Part shown: one piece after another, positions 24,601 to 37,687 of the stretch
How the letters are laid out: each line of letters opens with the position of its first letter
Numbering within the stretch: position 1 is the stretch's first letter
Assembly: GCA_900660155.1 (NCBI GenBank)
Contig: CABFPE010000187.1
Span: forward strand, 170,657 to 234,656
DNA length: 64,000 nt
Source of the DNA: Hofstenia miamia
Taxonomy: Eukaryota; Xenacoelomorpha; Acoela; Hofsteniidae
Reading direction: 5' to 3'
Translations under genes and position numbers: made by a program
Notes under the pieces: generated by a model
Seen by the model: the letters and a program-made list of their open reading frames with translations, nothing else
Database searches by the model: none
What the model was told of the DNA's origin: nothing

Positions 24601-27410
24601 ACAATTAGGCGCATTTCGACTCAGAGCAAAGTTCTTGAAATAGTCATTAAAATTACTAAAATATTTAAAAACAATATGAGCATATTACATTTGCAAACTA
24701 TTTGTTGAGCAATAATTTTAGTTACTTGAGGGGGAAAGTATTCCGCATGTCTTTACTTTCTCTTTTAGATCTTAAGAGTCATATCTTTGCATGATTAATA
24801 ATATTTAATTCGAAAATTGTAAAATTTTCTAAATTGATGCTTGTTGAGATATAGCAAATGATATTATTAATAAATTTTCAGTGTGAATTACAATGAAAAT
24901 TCACATTTTCCATTAGATGTGATTTTCGATCTATTCTATGGACACTTTCTTTTTCAGATTTCCATCTAAGCAGTGTTTATTAAGCATTTAAGCTTTTAAG
25001 TTCTAAAAAGTAATTTTAGTCTAAACCATTTGAATTGCAGCCTTAAAACTTTGAATTTTTTACCGAATTAATCTCATTTTGACCTAAAATACTATTTTTA
25101 CCTAAAAATACTAATTAAATTAATCAAATTTGTAATAAGACTATTTTTTAATATTAAATCTAACTTGTATTCAGAAAACTAAAACAGTAATAAAAGGCAC
25201 AATGCACCTTATTAACGCTTGAATCACTTGAATGTGAACTAGAATGTCATGTGGTCAATGAAGGATTTGCTTCCAATTTTAACTGATAATTGTTTAAACG
25301 TCGTCAGCAATTCCAAAATTAAATATTGAACTGCCTAGAGATTTTGAAAAATTTTTTTAAGCGCTTATTCCTTAAAAAATATTAACGCTATGCTCAATTT
25401 GATAGCACAACGTGATAAAGGAGAGTCTATCTTTTCTTTTTCGCTCTAAATATTTTTCTAAAATGGCAGACTGTGTGGGTCCAAGACATGGCTTTGTCAA
25501 TGTTTTGCGGTTCGAGCTTTTTGGTTGGCTGCAGCCAGCCGCTAATTACTATTTTTAGCCGTGGCTGTAAGGGTTACGGTTTTAGCCGGTAGTTAGCCGA
25601 GGCCAAACTTTAGACGAGACCAAAAACGCAAAAACCTACTTTGTGAATTCTTTGTCGATTGGAAATTATGTGGATAGAAGGGAGCTTTGAATCTGGTGCA
25701 GGGTTTGTTAGGAAATTCCCGGTTCCCAGTGTAAGGCATAGACCCTATATGATAAGACTTCAAAATTTTTATGTTGGAAAAGCATACCCGATTTTTATCG
25801 TTATTAAAACATAAATTTCTTGAGAATATTGCAAACTCATTAAATGTTAATTAATAAAAAATTTGACTGATAATTCTTTATTCACTAAAATTACATTACT
25901 AACTATTACATGACACACAAACATTCAGAAAAAATATCAATAAGAGAACTGATGGGTTATAATAACATTGATGAGATTAAGCATTCCTTTGAAGTAAGGT
26001 TTTACTAAAATGAAAATTATGCCAAAGATAGAATCGGGTTAGATCCGGTCAGTTGGCAAAGGATCGAGTTCCGTTTTTAAGAAGAATGGCATTAGAATTC
26101 ATGTTGAGTTTAAATTTTTTCACGTGTTACATGATATGATGCTTATGAGTCTCCAATTTGAAAGCTTTAACCCTGATATTTGTCGACTTTTCCTATAATA
26201 TTGTTAGCAAGACAAGTGTCTAAAAAGTAATGCTTTCATTATTTTTCTAGCTATACCCATGATGTTGTAAAAAAGCTAGTATTTTTATTGTAATCCTCAT
26301 AGAAAACTTCCCTTCAGAACTTCAGGTCAGGATGACATCGAATCATTATTTTCTAAATGTGTTCAGTTTATCATTGGTTACTACCCAGCCAAATACTAGC
26401 GGTATTATGATCTTGGAACACATTTTGAAATATTTTGGCATCACAGTCAATTTGCTGACGTCAGCAAACATTATGAGTATTTATTAGTATAGTCATGCCA
26501 AGTTCCGCAGCTTAGTCATGAATCAAAAGGACTGATTTTATGGGGCACCCCCACCCCCTCCCATCACCGTTCTTAAAAATGAAAATAGCCTGACCAAAAT
26601 AGAGCTAATTGCATACATATATTTATCGTCTCTAGATGGCATCACCAGAAATCATAATAGCAATATTTTTGTTACTGACGCCAAAGAATGCCTCTTTGTT
26701 ATATTGTTTGACATTGTATTCTTAGTATCTAGCCATATGTAAGCTTGGAGTGAAAAAGTAGTTCATCCGATATAGAGTTAAATGTCCATATAGATTCAAT
26801 GTTCAACAAATCTGTTCACGTTATTTTCTAGTGAAAGTCGGGTTCCATTCATGCTCAAAAAAGTGATGTTATTTAGACGAGCTTGAAATTTTCCAATTCC
26901 AATTCTAATTCTGTAATATTTTACCAAAGAAAATAAAAAAATTTCAAACAAAGCTTTAGTGAAACATTTTTAAAGTTTAAATTATAGTAATTGAAATGGC
27001 TTTCATGAGAAGATTTCATTTAAAACTCTATTAGGACTTCTGTATTTATAAAAATTTCCTAAAAGCAAATTCATTTTAGTTAAATTCAACATTTTTAATT
27101 TAAGGGCTAAAATTTTCTAAAAAACTATTGTTGTATATGCCTTAGTTTAGAGATATGTGAAAAAATGTGCCAATGCTGTTATTATTCAACAGGAATAATA
27201 GATAGAAAATTAAATAATAGAGGGCACGATAAAATTTAATTAACTTATTTTCCTATATGTAATCCAATTAAAGTATTATTAAAAACTTTAGATTATTTCG
27301 AATCTTAAAATTATTTGTATTTTTACAAACTTCTTAGCATTATGCATTTTCACTTTTTAATTCTTGATAGAAAGCAAAAAAATTTTTTTGCAATTTTAAT
27401 AATATATTAG

Positions 27411-27463
<53 letters not shown>

Positions 27464-29614
27464 TTTTTTAAACATAAGCATTTTTATATTCATTTTTATA
27501 TTTAGTAATCAAGACTGTTTGCGAAAAGTGATTAGACTTTATGGTTTTGTGGTTTTATTGTAACAATTTTTACATAATAAATATACATGATTTTTGTTCT
27601 TTGTGTGTTTTTAATCAAAATTTAGTTTATTTAGGTAAAAAATTTTTAAAAGAAAGGTTCTCTTGAAATGCTGATCAGTTTTATTAATTTTAATTAATTT
27701 TAAATTATATGGTTAAAACTGCTTATAATATATTACTTTTGACGCAACTTTTCCAATTTGAGTTTTTCACGCAACTTTTATTGCTTTGACGCAACTTCAA
27801 TAGGTTTTATGACATTTTCCCACCTTTGAACATGGATTTCTATAACACTAACAGGATGCGAACTGCGTTTTAATTTGTAAATTAAAACAAGCAACGAAAA
27901 GAGCGGGTAAACGACAAACATTGATTGAATTCCCTTGCACGAGTGCAGTGTGTATTATTGCTCTTATGATAGAACACGTTTTACTTAAACTTACACGATT
28001 CGTTTTTCGACAATAACATTTGTCATTACATAACTGATATTTATAACCCACTCAAAAAAATTAAAATTCAATCAATTTTCACCAGGTCATTTAGAAATTT
28101 CAATCAAAAACAGCTTGAAGAAATTCTTAGGAACACTAGTCTCGACTACATATACACGTTAGATAATCCTAATGATGTGTTCATATTTATTATATCTAAT
28201 CTTAAGAAGTGCTTGAATGTTGTGGCTCCTAAAAAACGTATCAAGGTTTCCGAGAAGTCTAATCTATCTGTGTTTAAGGGTGAAAATCCTCACATTCGAT
28301 TACTTAGAAAAGCTAAGGAGGCAGCATATAATAAGTTCATTGTTGACAACAATGAAGAGAATAAAAAGAATTTTGAAGTTGCAAGACAGCTATTCTTCAA
28401 TAGAGAGACCTACAATGAATATCAGGCTTTAATAAGTGGTAAAGATAAGTGGAGATTTTTAAATAAGCTTCTTAACAAGAAATAAAATCTAATTACAAAC
28501 ATCAAGATAATAAGAACTAAACAAAATTATTTGGAAAAAAATCAAAGAGGAAATACTGAAATACTGAACAAAACATTTGTTAATATTGGGAAATTCAATT
28601 TTATTGAATAATTATTCGAATTGAATTCAGCAAGTAGTTACGCAGAAAGGCACTTTTCATTTACTTTAGTAAATGAATGCACAGTAAACATATTATTCGG
28701 AAACTTGACTGTAGTAAATCTTCAGGATCCTATTTTTATAATAAAACAGTTTTGTTTATCATTCCTCACCCACTTAACTTTTTAATTAATGTGTGCATCA
28801 TGACCAAGACATTTCCTAATTGTCTTAAAAGAGCCGATATTACTCCAATATATACAAAAAAGGTGATCCCTTAGTTCCAGAAAACTATCGACAAATCAGC
28901 ATCTTAAATCCGTTTAACAAAATAGTAGAAAAGTTTTTAGTCAATCTGATTATCAGCTACTGTGAAGATAATAGCATATTACAGGAACACCAGTATGGAT
29001 TCAGGGAGAAACACTCAACGAATGAAGCAATCTGTAATATTACAGAATCAATCAGAAAGAATCTAAATGACAACAAATGCTGTGTAATGACCTTACTTGA
29101 TTTCTGTAAAGCCTTTGATAGTATAAATCATAGAATTCTGATAATGAAATTAAAACAACTTGGCCTTAATGCCCATGGAAGTGAATACAACAAAAACTTT
29201 AAAGTTCATATGTTTTACTTGTTTACACTTGCTTCCACTTCAAAGTACTTGAAACAGGGATTTTCTTTAAAGTAGCGTAAATTGTCTTGAAAGGAAAAAA
29301 TCGGATTCTTACAACAGCAATTCACTTTAAAGTTACGTAATGTAACTTATAAGCAAATCATATATTGACTATAAACCAAAAAACTAAAAAATTAAGACAT
29401 CATATTCACAATCCAATAATCAAAAAATGACATAAAAATACCAGTCTATTTAATGCATTCGCTAAAATAATTTGTATCCCATGTATTCAGATAGCAGTCA
29501 GAATGGATTTTCGTACGCCATCGCGTGACAGAAATATTTTGGAGAAGGAAATATTTCATGTAATGCTTGTTTTAATGTTCGGCAGTTCCCGCGCTGTTTT
29601 TCTACACGTTCTAN

Positions 29615-29647
<33 letters not shown>

Positions 29648-32600
29648 TTTTAACAGTAAAAAAATTAGTGAATCTGGAATTAAACAAATAATTTTAGATT
29701 GCAGAATTATTAATAAGAATATGCGACAAATCAATTACTATTCACATCTGATACTTCTAGTCTTGATATATTTTTGTGAAAAACATTACTCAAGTTACAA
29801 ATGTAATAAGTAATTTAGTGCAATTAAGTAATATATTATGAATAGCTGACAACACTATGGTATAGGATTTATTAGCATAATGCCCAAATTGTGATTGTTA
29901 ATGCTTATCCAAAGCTATTTTGTGATCGAAGCATAAACAACTATTGAAAAAATTAAAATAAATAATAAACTTAGTGCCATTCCCACCATAACAAAATGCT
30001 TCAATTCATTTGGTAGAGCAGACTTGACTTTGGGTATTGAATTTCTCAACTAAAGTTTCATTCATTTGTTCTCGAATTTTTTTCCATTGAGAAATTACAA
30101 TGAAAAATGTGCGTACTGAAGGAATACTTTACAATGTAACATTAAGGGATTTTAGGTGCTAAAAATGAGCGTATTTCACAGGATTTTGATAAAGCATCAA
30201 TACTTATTTTTAACCAATAAATTGCATTGAAGTTTATTGTAAGAAACAAGTTAGCATCAGTGGAGAACATAAGCAAATTTGAATGTTTTTTTCACGAAGT
30301 TAATAAAGAAATTGCATCCTCAAGTCCAACCCAAGATGAAACAACACAATCCGATCTCAAACCCACAAATATTTCCTTATGAAGCGTAAGTGAATTTCAT
30401 TGGAGTAACATACTGAATTTTCATTTAAGTTCTAGTCAATTCTAAAGATCTAGAACACAGCCTAACCCGAATGAGCTACCTCAATCCCAATGGAGCCTAC
30501 CCAGTCCATTTAATTCTGGGCATATCAAAACCCTGAAATGTTGTTCCATGAAACTTTTAGACAATAGGTACCTAAAAATTATACCAAATGTACATTATTT
30601 GTAAGCATGCATTACATTTTTGACAAAAATTTGTAAAAGAGAAACAGCTAACGTTGTCTCCTACAAATGTGTCCTCTAAATCACATTTACAGTATAGAAA
30701 AGCCTCCATGATTTGAAAAGTAATTTTCACAGACAATTCTTTTTCACACAAATTTCTTCATAAAAGCTGACAGTGAAATTCGTTCATCTGCACCCGAATT
30801 TTTTACTCTGCCTGCAATTAAATGCAATTGCTTGTAAATTCATAAGTAAACCTAAAAGAGCTATATGTAGTTATCATTCCGTTACGCTTACATCATTCCA
30901 AAAAGCCAATTATTAATATAATTTAGCCTTTCAAATAAATAATCATAGTTTCTTTGTGCTTTAGTGTACATTAACAATAAATTTTAGTGTAACTAGAATG
31001 AAACATATATAGTAAAGTTTAAAATAATTGTTGAAATAGAACGTAATCATTACTCCGTTAAAAAGAATTTTTCTATACATTATTTAGATAAAAATCAGGT
31101 TTACGTCAAATCCCTAATCACAGCATTACATTTTTGACAAAAATTTGTAAAAGAGAAACAGCTAACGTTGTCTCCTACAAATGTGTCCTCTAAATCACAT
31201 TTACAGTATCTCAATGAAATAATGTTGCACACTGGACATAGCTCTAAGCCAGTTCAATTTTGTCTTTGTAAAACTGTACTTTAACTAAATATATGGCTTT
31301 TGGTTTGAAGGTAGTTTGAAATATCATTTAAAGTTTCATGCATATTTCTGTTTAATGATTTCCTAAATGCGATCAGTGTTACTATTCCAAATTGGAGAAT
31401 CATAAATTTCAATGAAGGAGGCTTTGAAGCAAGGAATTCCGAAAGTTGATTTTTAAATTATTAATTAAGAGCAAATGGTGATAAAATAAATTACATTTAG
31501 CCAGCTGCAATTAAACGAAGGTGAATTTAGTAAAAGTTCTGTTCTTGGAAAGCTTTCAGAAAATAGATTCATGTATTAAATGTAAAATGTGTGATTGGAG
31601 AATATGTTTTTTGTTTCTGACTATTTTTTTAATAAATATTTTGAAGTTGAAGAGAATTTTGATTAAGATAAACTGAAAATAAATACTAATTTGAATAAAA
31701 CACAAGCAATTTTTTTGTAGAAGAGCTCTGTTTAATTCTGCAATGCAATGGACAAGCATAATCCAGTGTACAGTTGGCTTTGAATTAAATACAGTAATTT
31801 TCTTGATCTTAAGGATAAACGAAGTAAAACTATGACCAAAATTGCATGAAATTATTGAATCTTGAACTGCAAAACATAAAAAAGGTCTTTGAAAAAACTA
31901 GAAATATGTTAACAATTAGAGGGCTTCATTGGACCCAGTGAATGCCAATATAAAATTCTATTTATCAAAAATTGCAATCTCCATTGCTTTCCACATGAAA
32001 AGAAAATCTATGATTAATAGCTTACACTTTTGGGGATTAATCGATTATGACTTTGTCATAATTTTCAGAACCCAAAAGTATGTTGATTTCACAAAATTTT
32101 GAGAATTGCACGAAATCTAAAACGTAAAGGTTTTTCTCTGATAGCACAAATTTTTTTAATCAAAATCACATGAAATTTGTAATGCTTATAAGACAGAGCA
32201 TATGTATATCTAGGAGCCCTATCAGTTTTATGTATGTATCTTACATAATGCTTGAGTTAACGCAATTGAAATATTTTTAACACCATGAAAATAGGGTATG
32301 CCAAAAATGTTAATAAAAAATATGAATTTATCAAGTTATGATTATGTAAGTGGTAGGGTTCCTAAATATTATTATAAAGAATGGAAAGAAAAAAATCTAT
32401 GAAGTTGTTTGCCATGGACACAGAGATATTATGAAAGAAGTAGAAATATAAGAAATAATGAATTTGGTTGCTATGTTAACAATAAAATTTGAGGACTTGA
32501 TTTCAGCGAGTGTTTTTAGTTTCCAAAAGTGTGCCTAATTGCATACAATGGTTGATTGTTCTTGAAAGTTAAAGATAAATAACTGTAGGAAAATAACCTA

Positions 32601-35577
32601 GGAGCCACTATCATGTACATTTAATTTACGTGTTTAGTGGTCAGATTTTTTAATAGAATTTAAACGTTTCTGATGTAGATTTTTCATGTCCACTCAACAT
32701 GTTTTGTTGTGTATACAACACTACGGCAAGGCCTTCAACGAGTCAAAAATTTCCGCACAACTAAATATATTTGTTTATGCTAACTACTTTTACTAAGATT
32801 TAATAAATAAACAGAACTAGTTAAAATGAGACATAAATAAAATATAAAAATTTTTATTTGATAAAATTTTATAGTATATATATATATGAAGTTTTTGCAT
32901 TTTTTTTGCCAGGCAGTTTTTTTTGATTTGCCCAATATATTAATTAAGCTGTCATTATAACTCAGAAAACAAGATGTTTAAGTCTCGATCAAACAAATTT
33001 GTGAAGTAAATGTTAAACAATGTGGTCCCCAAAATACAAGAAATGAGCCCTTTGTCGTTAAAATGGTATGTATTCCTTTAGAGATTAGAAGTAATTAACA
33101 TCATTTTCATAAGCAAGCAGCAATCTGAGTACTGCTTATACCATGGGTATGTCATATTTACAAACACCTGATGAAGGTGTGGCGATTTGCACTAATAAGA
33201 ATAATAATGAAGAAATAAATACAAGTTCAAAATAAGGAACATATTAACTGTCTTCCTTTCGTGAAGCCTTAACACAATTGCATTGCTATAAAACAAGTAG
33301 GAAGTAAATTTGGTTATCTTAATAGTGCGTCGAACTAATTCTAATCAAGTACAATTAATAAATTTCCAAAAACCTTTAAAAAAGCTGTACCTCAAAGAAG
33401 AAATCTTAGGGATATTCCTTAAAGTCAACCTTTTTATTTTATCTTAAATGTACTTCAAAAAATTTTAAATAATATCATTTGATGCAACATTTTTCAATAA
33501 TTGTAGAAATATTATTTCTTTCTACGTCGTTACTTTTAAAATATGGGCATCGTCATTTGGAGTAAAACTAAGAAAGCAACTAATGTTGCTATTTTAGCTT
33601 TGAAGCTAAAGAGATATATAATTGATTGCAATACATGCTGCAGCACAAAACTGAAATGAAACTATATGGTTTTTTCAATTCAATAAATCAAAATTTTCTC
33701 AATGTCTTTTAAATTACATAGACCTCTTGATCACCAATTCACACAATACACCAATGCCACTCCTCCAACTTGTTACAATTATAATTACACTTTTTTGCTC
33801 CCCATATCGCAATTAGTTGATATGATCATATTTCCATTAAAAAACCAATATTGCCATTTGTAGAGAAAAAATCAATTTTTTTGCTGATTATTGCCAACTG
33901 TGTAAAACTTATTATTTTTCCATGTGAAGTCACTTTGAATAAACCTCCTAATTTTTTGAATTTATTAATTTATAAATATAGTTTGTCCATAATATGTTAC
34001 AGGGTGAAATACATAAATTGCTTACAGCAGTTCTTTTGTATAATAGCATTAAGTTGCTCTTTATTAAAGTAGTTCACTCATAAAATCACAAGGAAGACTT
34101 CGAAATTATTGCATTTTTGGTTAGATTGTAATGAGGTAACATTAAATTTTCTTGCTGCCAATAAATCTGTATAAAGAAAAATTGGCCGCAACGTGAAAAC
34201 TTTTATATTGGTGTTCAAAATATTACATTAAGTGGAGCAAAAGGATATACTTGCATGCAAAAATAAAGCTAATTATGCAACATGTTAGGGATTTAAATTT
34301 TTAATCTAAATCCGTTGAAATTTTACAAAAAATATTTCTGAAACTTTCAGATGCAAATTTAAAGCCCAATCTTAAAATATGGTTGAAAAACTACGAAGAA
34401 CTATATATTAATAGTTTACTAAAAGAGCTGCTTGGTATTGACTTGAAATGTCTTATATTCAACTTGATTGTAAAATAAAGCATATTATTGGTGAAGGAGC
34501 TTAAAAGTACACATTTTGGATTCGCATTTAGACTAATTTAATCATGGGATAATATTCAGAATAGCAAGGTGCAAGATTTTATCAAAATATTATGAAGTTT
34601 TAACAAAGCTATGAAGGAAACTGGAATTGAAGAATGATGGGAGAACATGTTTTACTGTTGTTGGAGAAGCAAATAAAAATGAAGTAAAATAATTGTATTC
34701 AAATTCATATTATAATCTTTGAAAATTTAATTTACATTCTTTAATATAAATTTATTTAACTATTTCATGAAAAATAGCTCATTATCCCAATTGTGTATAT
34801 TTGTGTACAAAACGTATTAATTTTATAAATAAAAAACAAATCTTACTTTACATACTTCAACTAATATTTCACATCTTCCACTTGATTGTTTGTTTTCTTA
34901 TATTTAAACTAATTGGCAAACAAAATAAATTTTTATTGCAACCATGCATTTTAAGGCTAAACGTCTTTTTTAAGAAAGCCTAAAAGTTCAAAAAAATTGG
35001 ATTTGAAATAGTACTTGAAATAGTAAGTCAAAATTGTAGTTCAAATTGATCAAGGTCTTATTTCTCACATTCATGTATTTCCTTCCTTTATCTTCGTTTT
35101 AAACTTATAAATAAACACTATTTCAATCATTTCATAACAAAATTTTAGCTGGAACAAATAATTTTTTGCCTAGTTTTATTAATTCAGATTCGGATTAAAA
35201 ACGTTTTTGTCTGAGGAACATTTTCAGCTAATAAATTCAGAAATTGTAAATATGTGTATATATACTTACACAATCGATTATAGTAGCGGTGTTTAATCCG
35301 AATTGTAGTTTAGTTTTCATTTCTGAGCGTATAGACCGCCATCTACGTTTAGCTTGCATACCACCCTTGGCCTTCTTCATTATCAGTATAAGACCAGGAA
35401 GTGCGAAATATTCGGCTTCCGCCAGTAATCTGTCTTTTTCCTTATAATCTGCAGGTAGAACAATACGAGTGTTTTGGAGATATTCCAAGACATATTTGAA
35501 CAGTTCTCCATCCCGATCGATGAAGAATCTTCCTAAATGCATCCCAGTTGGTTTGGAAAAGTTTTGTATTTTTCGGT
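21697..35577 (-). CDS. KCTD8/12/16-type BTB protein (5' part missing)
   Basis: There are three minus-strand exons: 35270-35577, 23345-23525 and 21697-21887, with stop TAA at 21697-21699. Phases agree and splice sites are GT..AG (GTAAGT at the first donor, a weak GTTTCT at the second). Exon 1 holds the second half of a T1/BTB domain: RFFIDRDGELFKYVLEYL, then EKDRLLAEAEYFALPGL. Exon 2 is the H1 domain: YILLGCRRSYNVGR, TGRIVVHG, FKDTLNESREAD. Exon 3 continues it: DRYTSRFMLTHCNLMQAFDD, AGYKMITASS, MYFNEFVF. This T1 plus H1 layout marks the KCTD8/12/16 group, known in vertebrates as auxiliary subunits of GABA-B receptors that bind the receptor tail and G-beta-gamma; the role here is inferred. The first half of T1 (LNVGG...) must sit in an upstream exon I did not find; the visible exon starts with two bases of a split codon. 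The 11.7-kb intron holds a LINE. Confidence 0.85.
22420..22765. mobile_element. TCGGGTT-iterated MITE-like element
   Basis: TCGGGTT, GGTTCGGGC and GGTTTAGG words recur at both ends of the stretch. Related ends face each other: GGTGGAATCCGGTTTGG near 22408 and, reverse complemented, TGTGGAATCGGGCCGAG near 22755. The 8-base flanks do not match. It lies in the KCTD intron between the last two exons. Confidence 0.5.
23951..23973. repeat. (TA)n microsatellite
   Basis: About eleven TA units in the large KCTD intron. Confidence 0.95.
25320..25615. repeat. Dispersed repeat copy plus TAGCCG-iterated island
   Basis: 25340-25440 is related to 3440-3570 in the TIR-gene intron. Next to it, 25490-25615 reiterates AGCCG and TAGCCG words (for example GGCTGCAGCCAGCCGC and TAGCCGGTAGTTAGCCGAGG), in the same style as the other motif islands. 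No ends were defined. Confidence 0.5.
27412..27463. repeat. (TA)n microsatellite, longest in window
   Basis: About 25 TA units, nearly uninterrupted, in the large KCTD intron. Confidence 0.95.
28070..29200 (+). mobile_element. LINE fragment (Jockey/CR1 group), truncated at both ends
   Basis: Plus-strand frames give the linker and N-terminal half of a reverse transcriptase. The linker reads TRSFRNFNQKQ, CLNVVAPKKRIK, LLRKAKEAAYNKF. Then LDCSKSSG, LKRADITPIY, VPENYRQISILNPFNK, YGFREKHSTNEAIC and LLDFCKAFDSINHRILI follow. The match stops after LKQLGLNAHG (about 29175), before the catalytic aspartates, and the endonuclease is also absent. Frameshifts separate the pieces. It lies antisense in the large KCTD intron. 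Confidence 0.88.
29201..30600. other. KCTD intron, (TA)n with an undetermined base
   Basis: The LINE match ends and AT-rich DNA with two ACTTTAAAGT words (about 29190 and 29325) follows. A (TA)n tract occupies 29615-29645, immediately after an undetermined base at 29614. The overlapping frames 29498-29734 and 29503-29691 run through this tract and are not genes. Confidence 0.6.
30609..30695 (+). repeat. 87-bp direct duplication, copy 1
   Basis: Identical, as far as I can read, to 31123-31209. It begins GCATTACATTTTTGAC and ends ACATTTACAGTAT. Copies are 514 bases apart in the KCTD intron, and the sequence between them is not duplicated. Confidence 0.9.
31123..31209 (+). repeat. 87-bp direct duplication, copy 2
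   Basis: Second copy of the sequence at 30609-30695, same orientation, no mismatch seen. Confidence 0.9.
31210..35269. other. KCTD intron, no other feature seen
   Basis: AT-rich intron DNA. Open frames at 31556-31759, 33851-34072 and 34801-34983 are low-complexity and lack splice context. A short TA run is at 32873-32887. Confidence 0.5.
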
Positions 35578-35988
35578 CTGAGTTCAATAAAACCGAAATT
35601 GAAAAACACAGCAATGATAAAAAGTTAATTTATTCATTCCCATAACACCTGAACTACATTTTGACTAGAGTGCTGCCCGGTCAGTGGTGATGTATTTTTT
35701 TCTGGGAAGCTTTTATTGCATGAATACCTCAGTGGTAGGACTTTGGCTTTAAAATGGCAATTTACAAACTAGGCCCTTACTTACAATTGAAATATTTACA
35801 CTAAAATTTATATTCGCCTAGTTTTGGTTTTAATGATGTGGCGTACCTAGCTACCATGCGGTGCAGTGGAATTGCCAAATATTCGTCAAGTTGGGGGGAT
35901 ACGTTTTCTTCAATCTCAAATGATAAAGTAGTATTAGCCAGTCTTAAGAATAGACTGACAGAGGCGAATTATTAAATTGATTGAAGAA

Positions 35989-37144
35989 TCAATCTTTACC
36001 TTTAGCTTTCATTAGATATTTTTTCAGCATTTCGTTAAAATCCATGCCAACTTTCTACTAAAAATCACAAAAAATTGTGTCCCTCGTGATATTAATCTCT
36101 ATTATATGTTAGTGCCAAAATATGTTTTGCTCGATGAAGACTTTCACGATAAATTAGACAATTGCGCACATAAAAAGAACTAATTAAGGATCATTAATGC
36201 CCTGCAAATAGAATATGTGAATCCGTATTGCGATCTTAAATTCATAATTCATAATATTCTAGAAAAAAACGAATATATATTACCGTAAGAAATACATCAA
36301 TACCTATGCCAATATTTAACACTTTATTCATAAAATTTTGTATGACATTATATTTTGTTTCTGTTTGTTTTTCTTTGTTCGAACATTTCTGACCAACACT
36401 GTTCTTAATGCATAATTTGTAAGCTTCTGCTTGTATGAAATAGAGATTGCATTCAAAATTCATAATATAATGAAACATTTTCGTAAATGTATGCGTTTTG
36501 ACACGCGTTGACTAAGATTGAAATTCCGGTGTTGCAGGTTTTACCTAAGAGGTGCAGCTAAATCATAACATGGAGTAGAGTTGGAGTGAATTAATACATG
36601 CGAACATATGAAAAATGGTGATTTATCTTATACAGAATATTTAACAACGTTAAGATATTATAATTTATTTTCTAAAACAAAATTACATTTAGTGCTATTT
36701 AAATGTATAGAGAAAGAATTCATGACAAGATAGTAAAATATACCTAAGCCTTATAAACCTAATCTAAGTTATGAATATACATACATGAAAAAGGCAGTTC
36801 GATTACTACAAATTCTTATGCCAAAATTACTACATGTTACTTGTTTAGAACCAAGGACGCCTTGCTTAGAACATGCTATTGCCAATGTGTGTGTGAGAAA
36901 ATCAGTGAAATAGAACAGATTTTTAAATAGGCACTAACAATTTTGACAAGCTGACACAGGTCATTAATGATTTTGAAAGCCCTGAAACCCAACCTCTAAA
37001 ATTACTGTTTTCAAATTCTGAAATCAAACTCGATATTCCTAACATCATTTTTCACTCTTTTAAAGTACCTCTAACAACGATAGATTTCAATTTCTTCGCA
37101 TCTAATTCGTTTGATTCCCGAAATAAATGTTGAACTAGATACTC
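35989..37144 (-). CDS. Unassigned gene, three C-terminal exons
   Basis: Three minus-strand exons join in phase: 37069-37144 (EYLVQHLFRESNELDAKKL..), 36284-36426 (AYKLCIKNSVGQKCSN.. to IGIDVFLT) and 35989-36054 (KVGMDFNEMLKKYLMKAKGKD, stop at 35989-35991). Acceptors include a good TTTTCTCTAG. The joined product is about 94 residues, mostly helical and charged, and resembles no family I know. Upstream exons were not found; if they exist the GLYAT-like gene could lie in an intron. Alternatively the last exon could splice on at AAAG|GTAAAG (36000) into the KCTD exon at 35577, since the phase fits. However, the peptide lacks the T1 hallmarks (LNVGG, TL, MF), so I prefer a separate gene. Low certainty. 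Confidence 0.35.
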
Positions 37145-37687
37145 CTAGAGAAAACCGTGATCCGCAGTGCCTATAATCATGAATTTGCCAAATCTGTCAA
37201 AGATGAGAAATAAATGGCTTATAAATTCTGCCCAACAGAACTAGCAGATTTTTAAAGGGTTATTTTGCTATAAAACCGAACTTTGATAGATAGCCAAAAG
37301 CATTTAGCTGTTGAACACTTGTTTCATGCCTTTCTTGGAATGCATTCTATAAATATTTTTGCATATTTTTTGTTTTGATGTTCATATTATTCATCTTTTA
37401 GGTGAATTCATTTCCTAACCATAAGTTTCTTTGAAAAACGTGAGACTTTTTTCTAAGTATCACTAAACAAATATTAATTCGAAATCCCACGTAGATTCTT
37501 CACTGGTTTAAACTAACTTATATAATTTATATTGGGAGCTTATTCACAAAATTATCAATGGATAGATGTATAGTTGGTTTGATTTACAATCCAATTTAAT
37601 CTCCTTCACCAGCATGTTTCAACAAGTAAGGCTCATGTTAAAAAATATCTCAATGTTTCGAGTAAAACCGGAGCTGCTAAGTATGTA

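Larger units (their letters stand above)
23974..28069. other. KCTD intron sequence without genes
   Basis: AT-rich intron DNA. Apart from the repeats listed separately I see only a short cluster of ACGCAACTT words (27740-27800). A single undetermined base is at 24490. Confidence 0.5.

Noticed and set aside
29498..29734. Two overlapping open frames across 29.5-29.7 kb
   Set aside because: Both run through a TA microsatellite and an undetermined base.
35989..36426. These exons as the missing first half of the KCTD T1 domain
   Set aside because: Phases would allow it, but the T1 hallmarks are absent while the second half of T1 is strongly conserved. A stop codon in the last exon gives a natural end instead.
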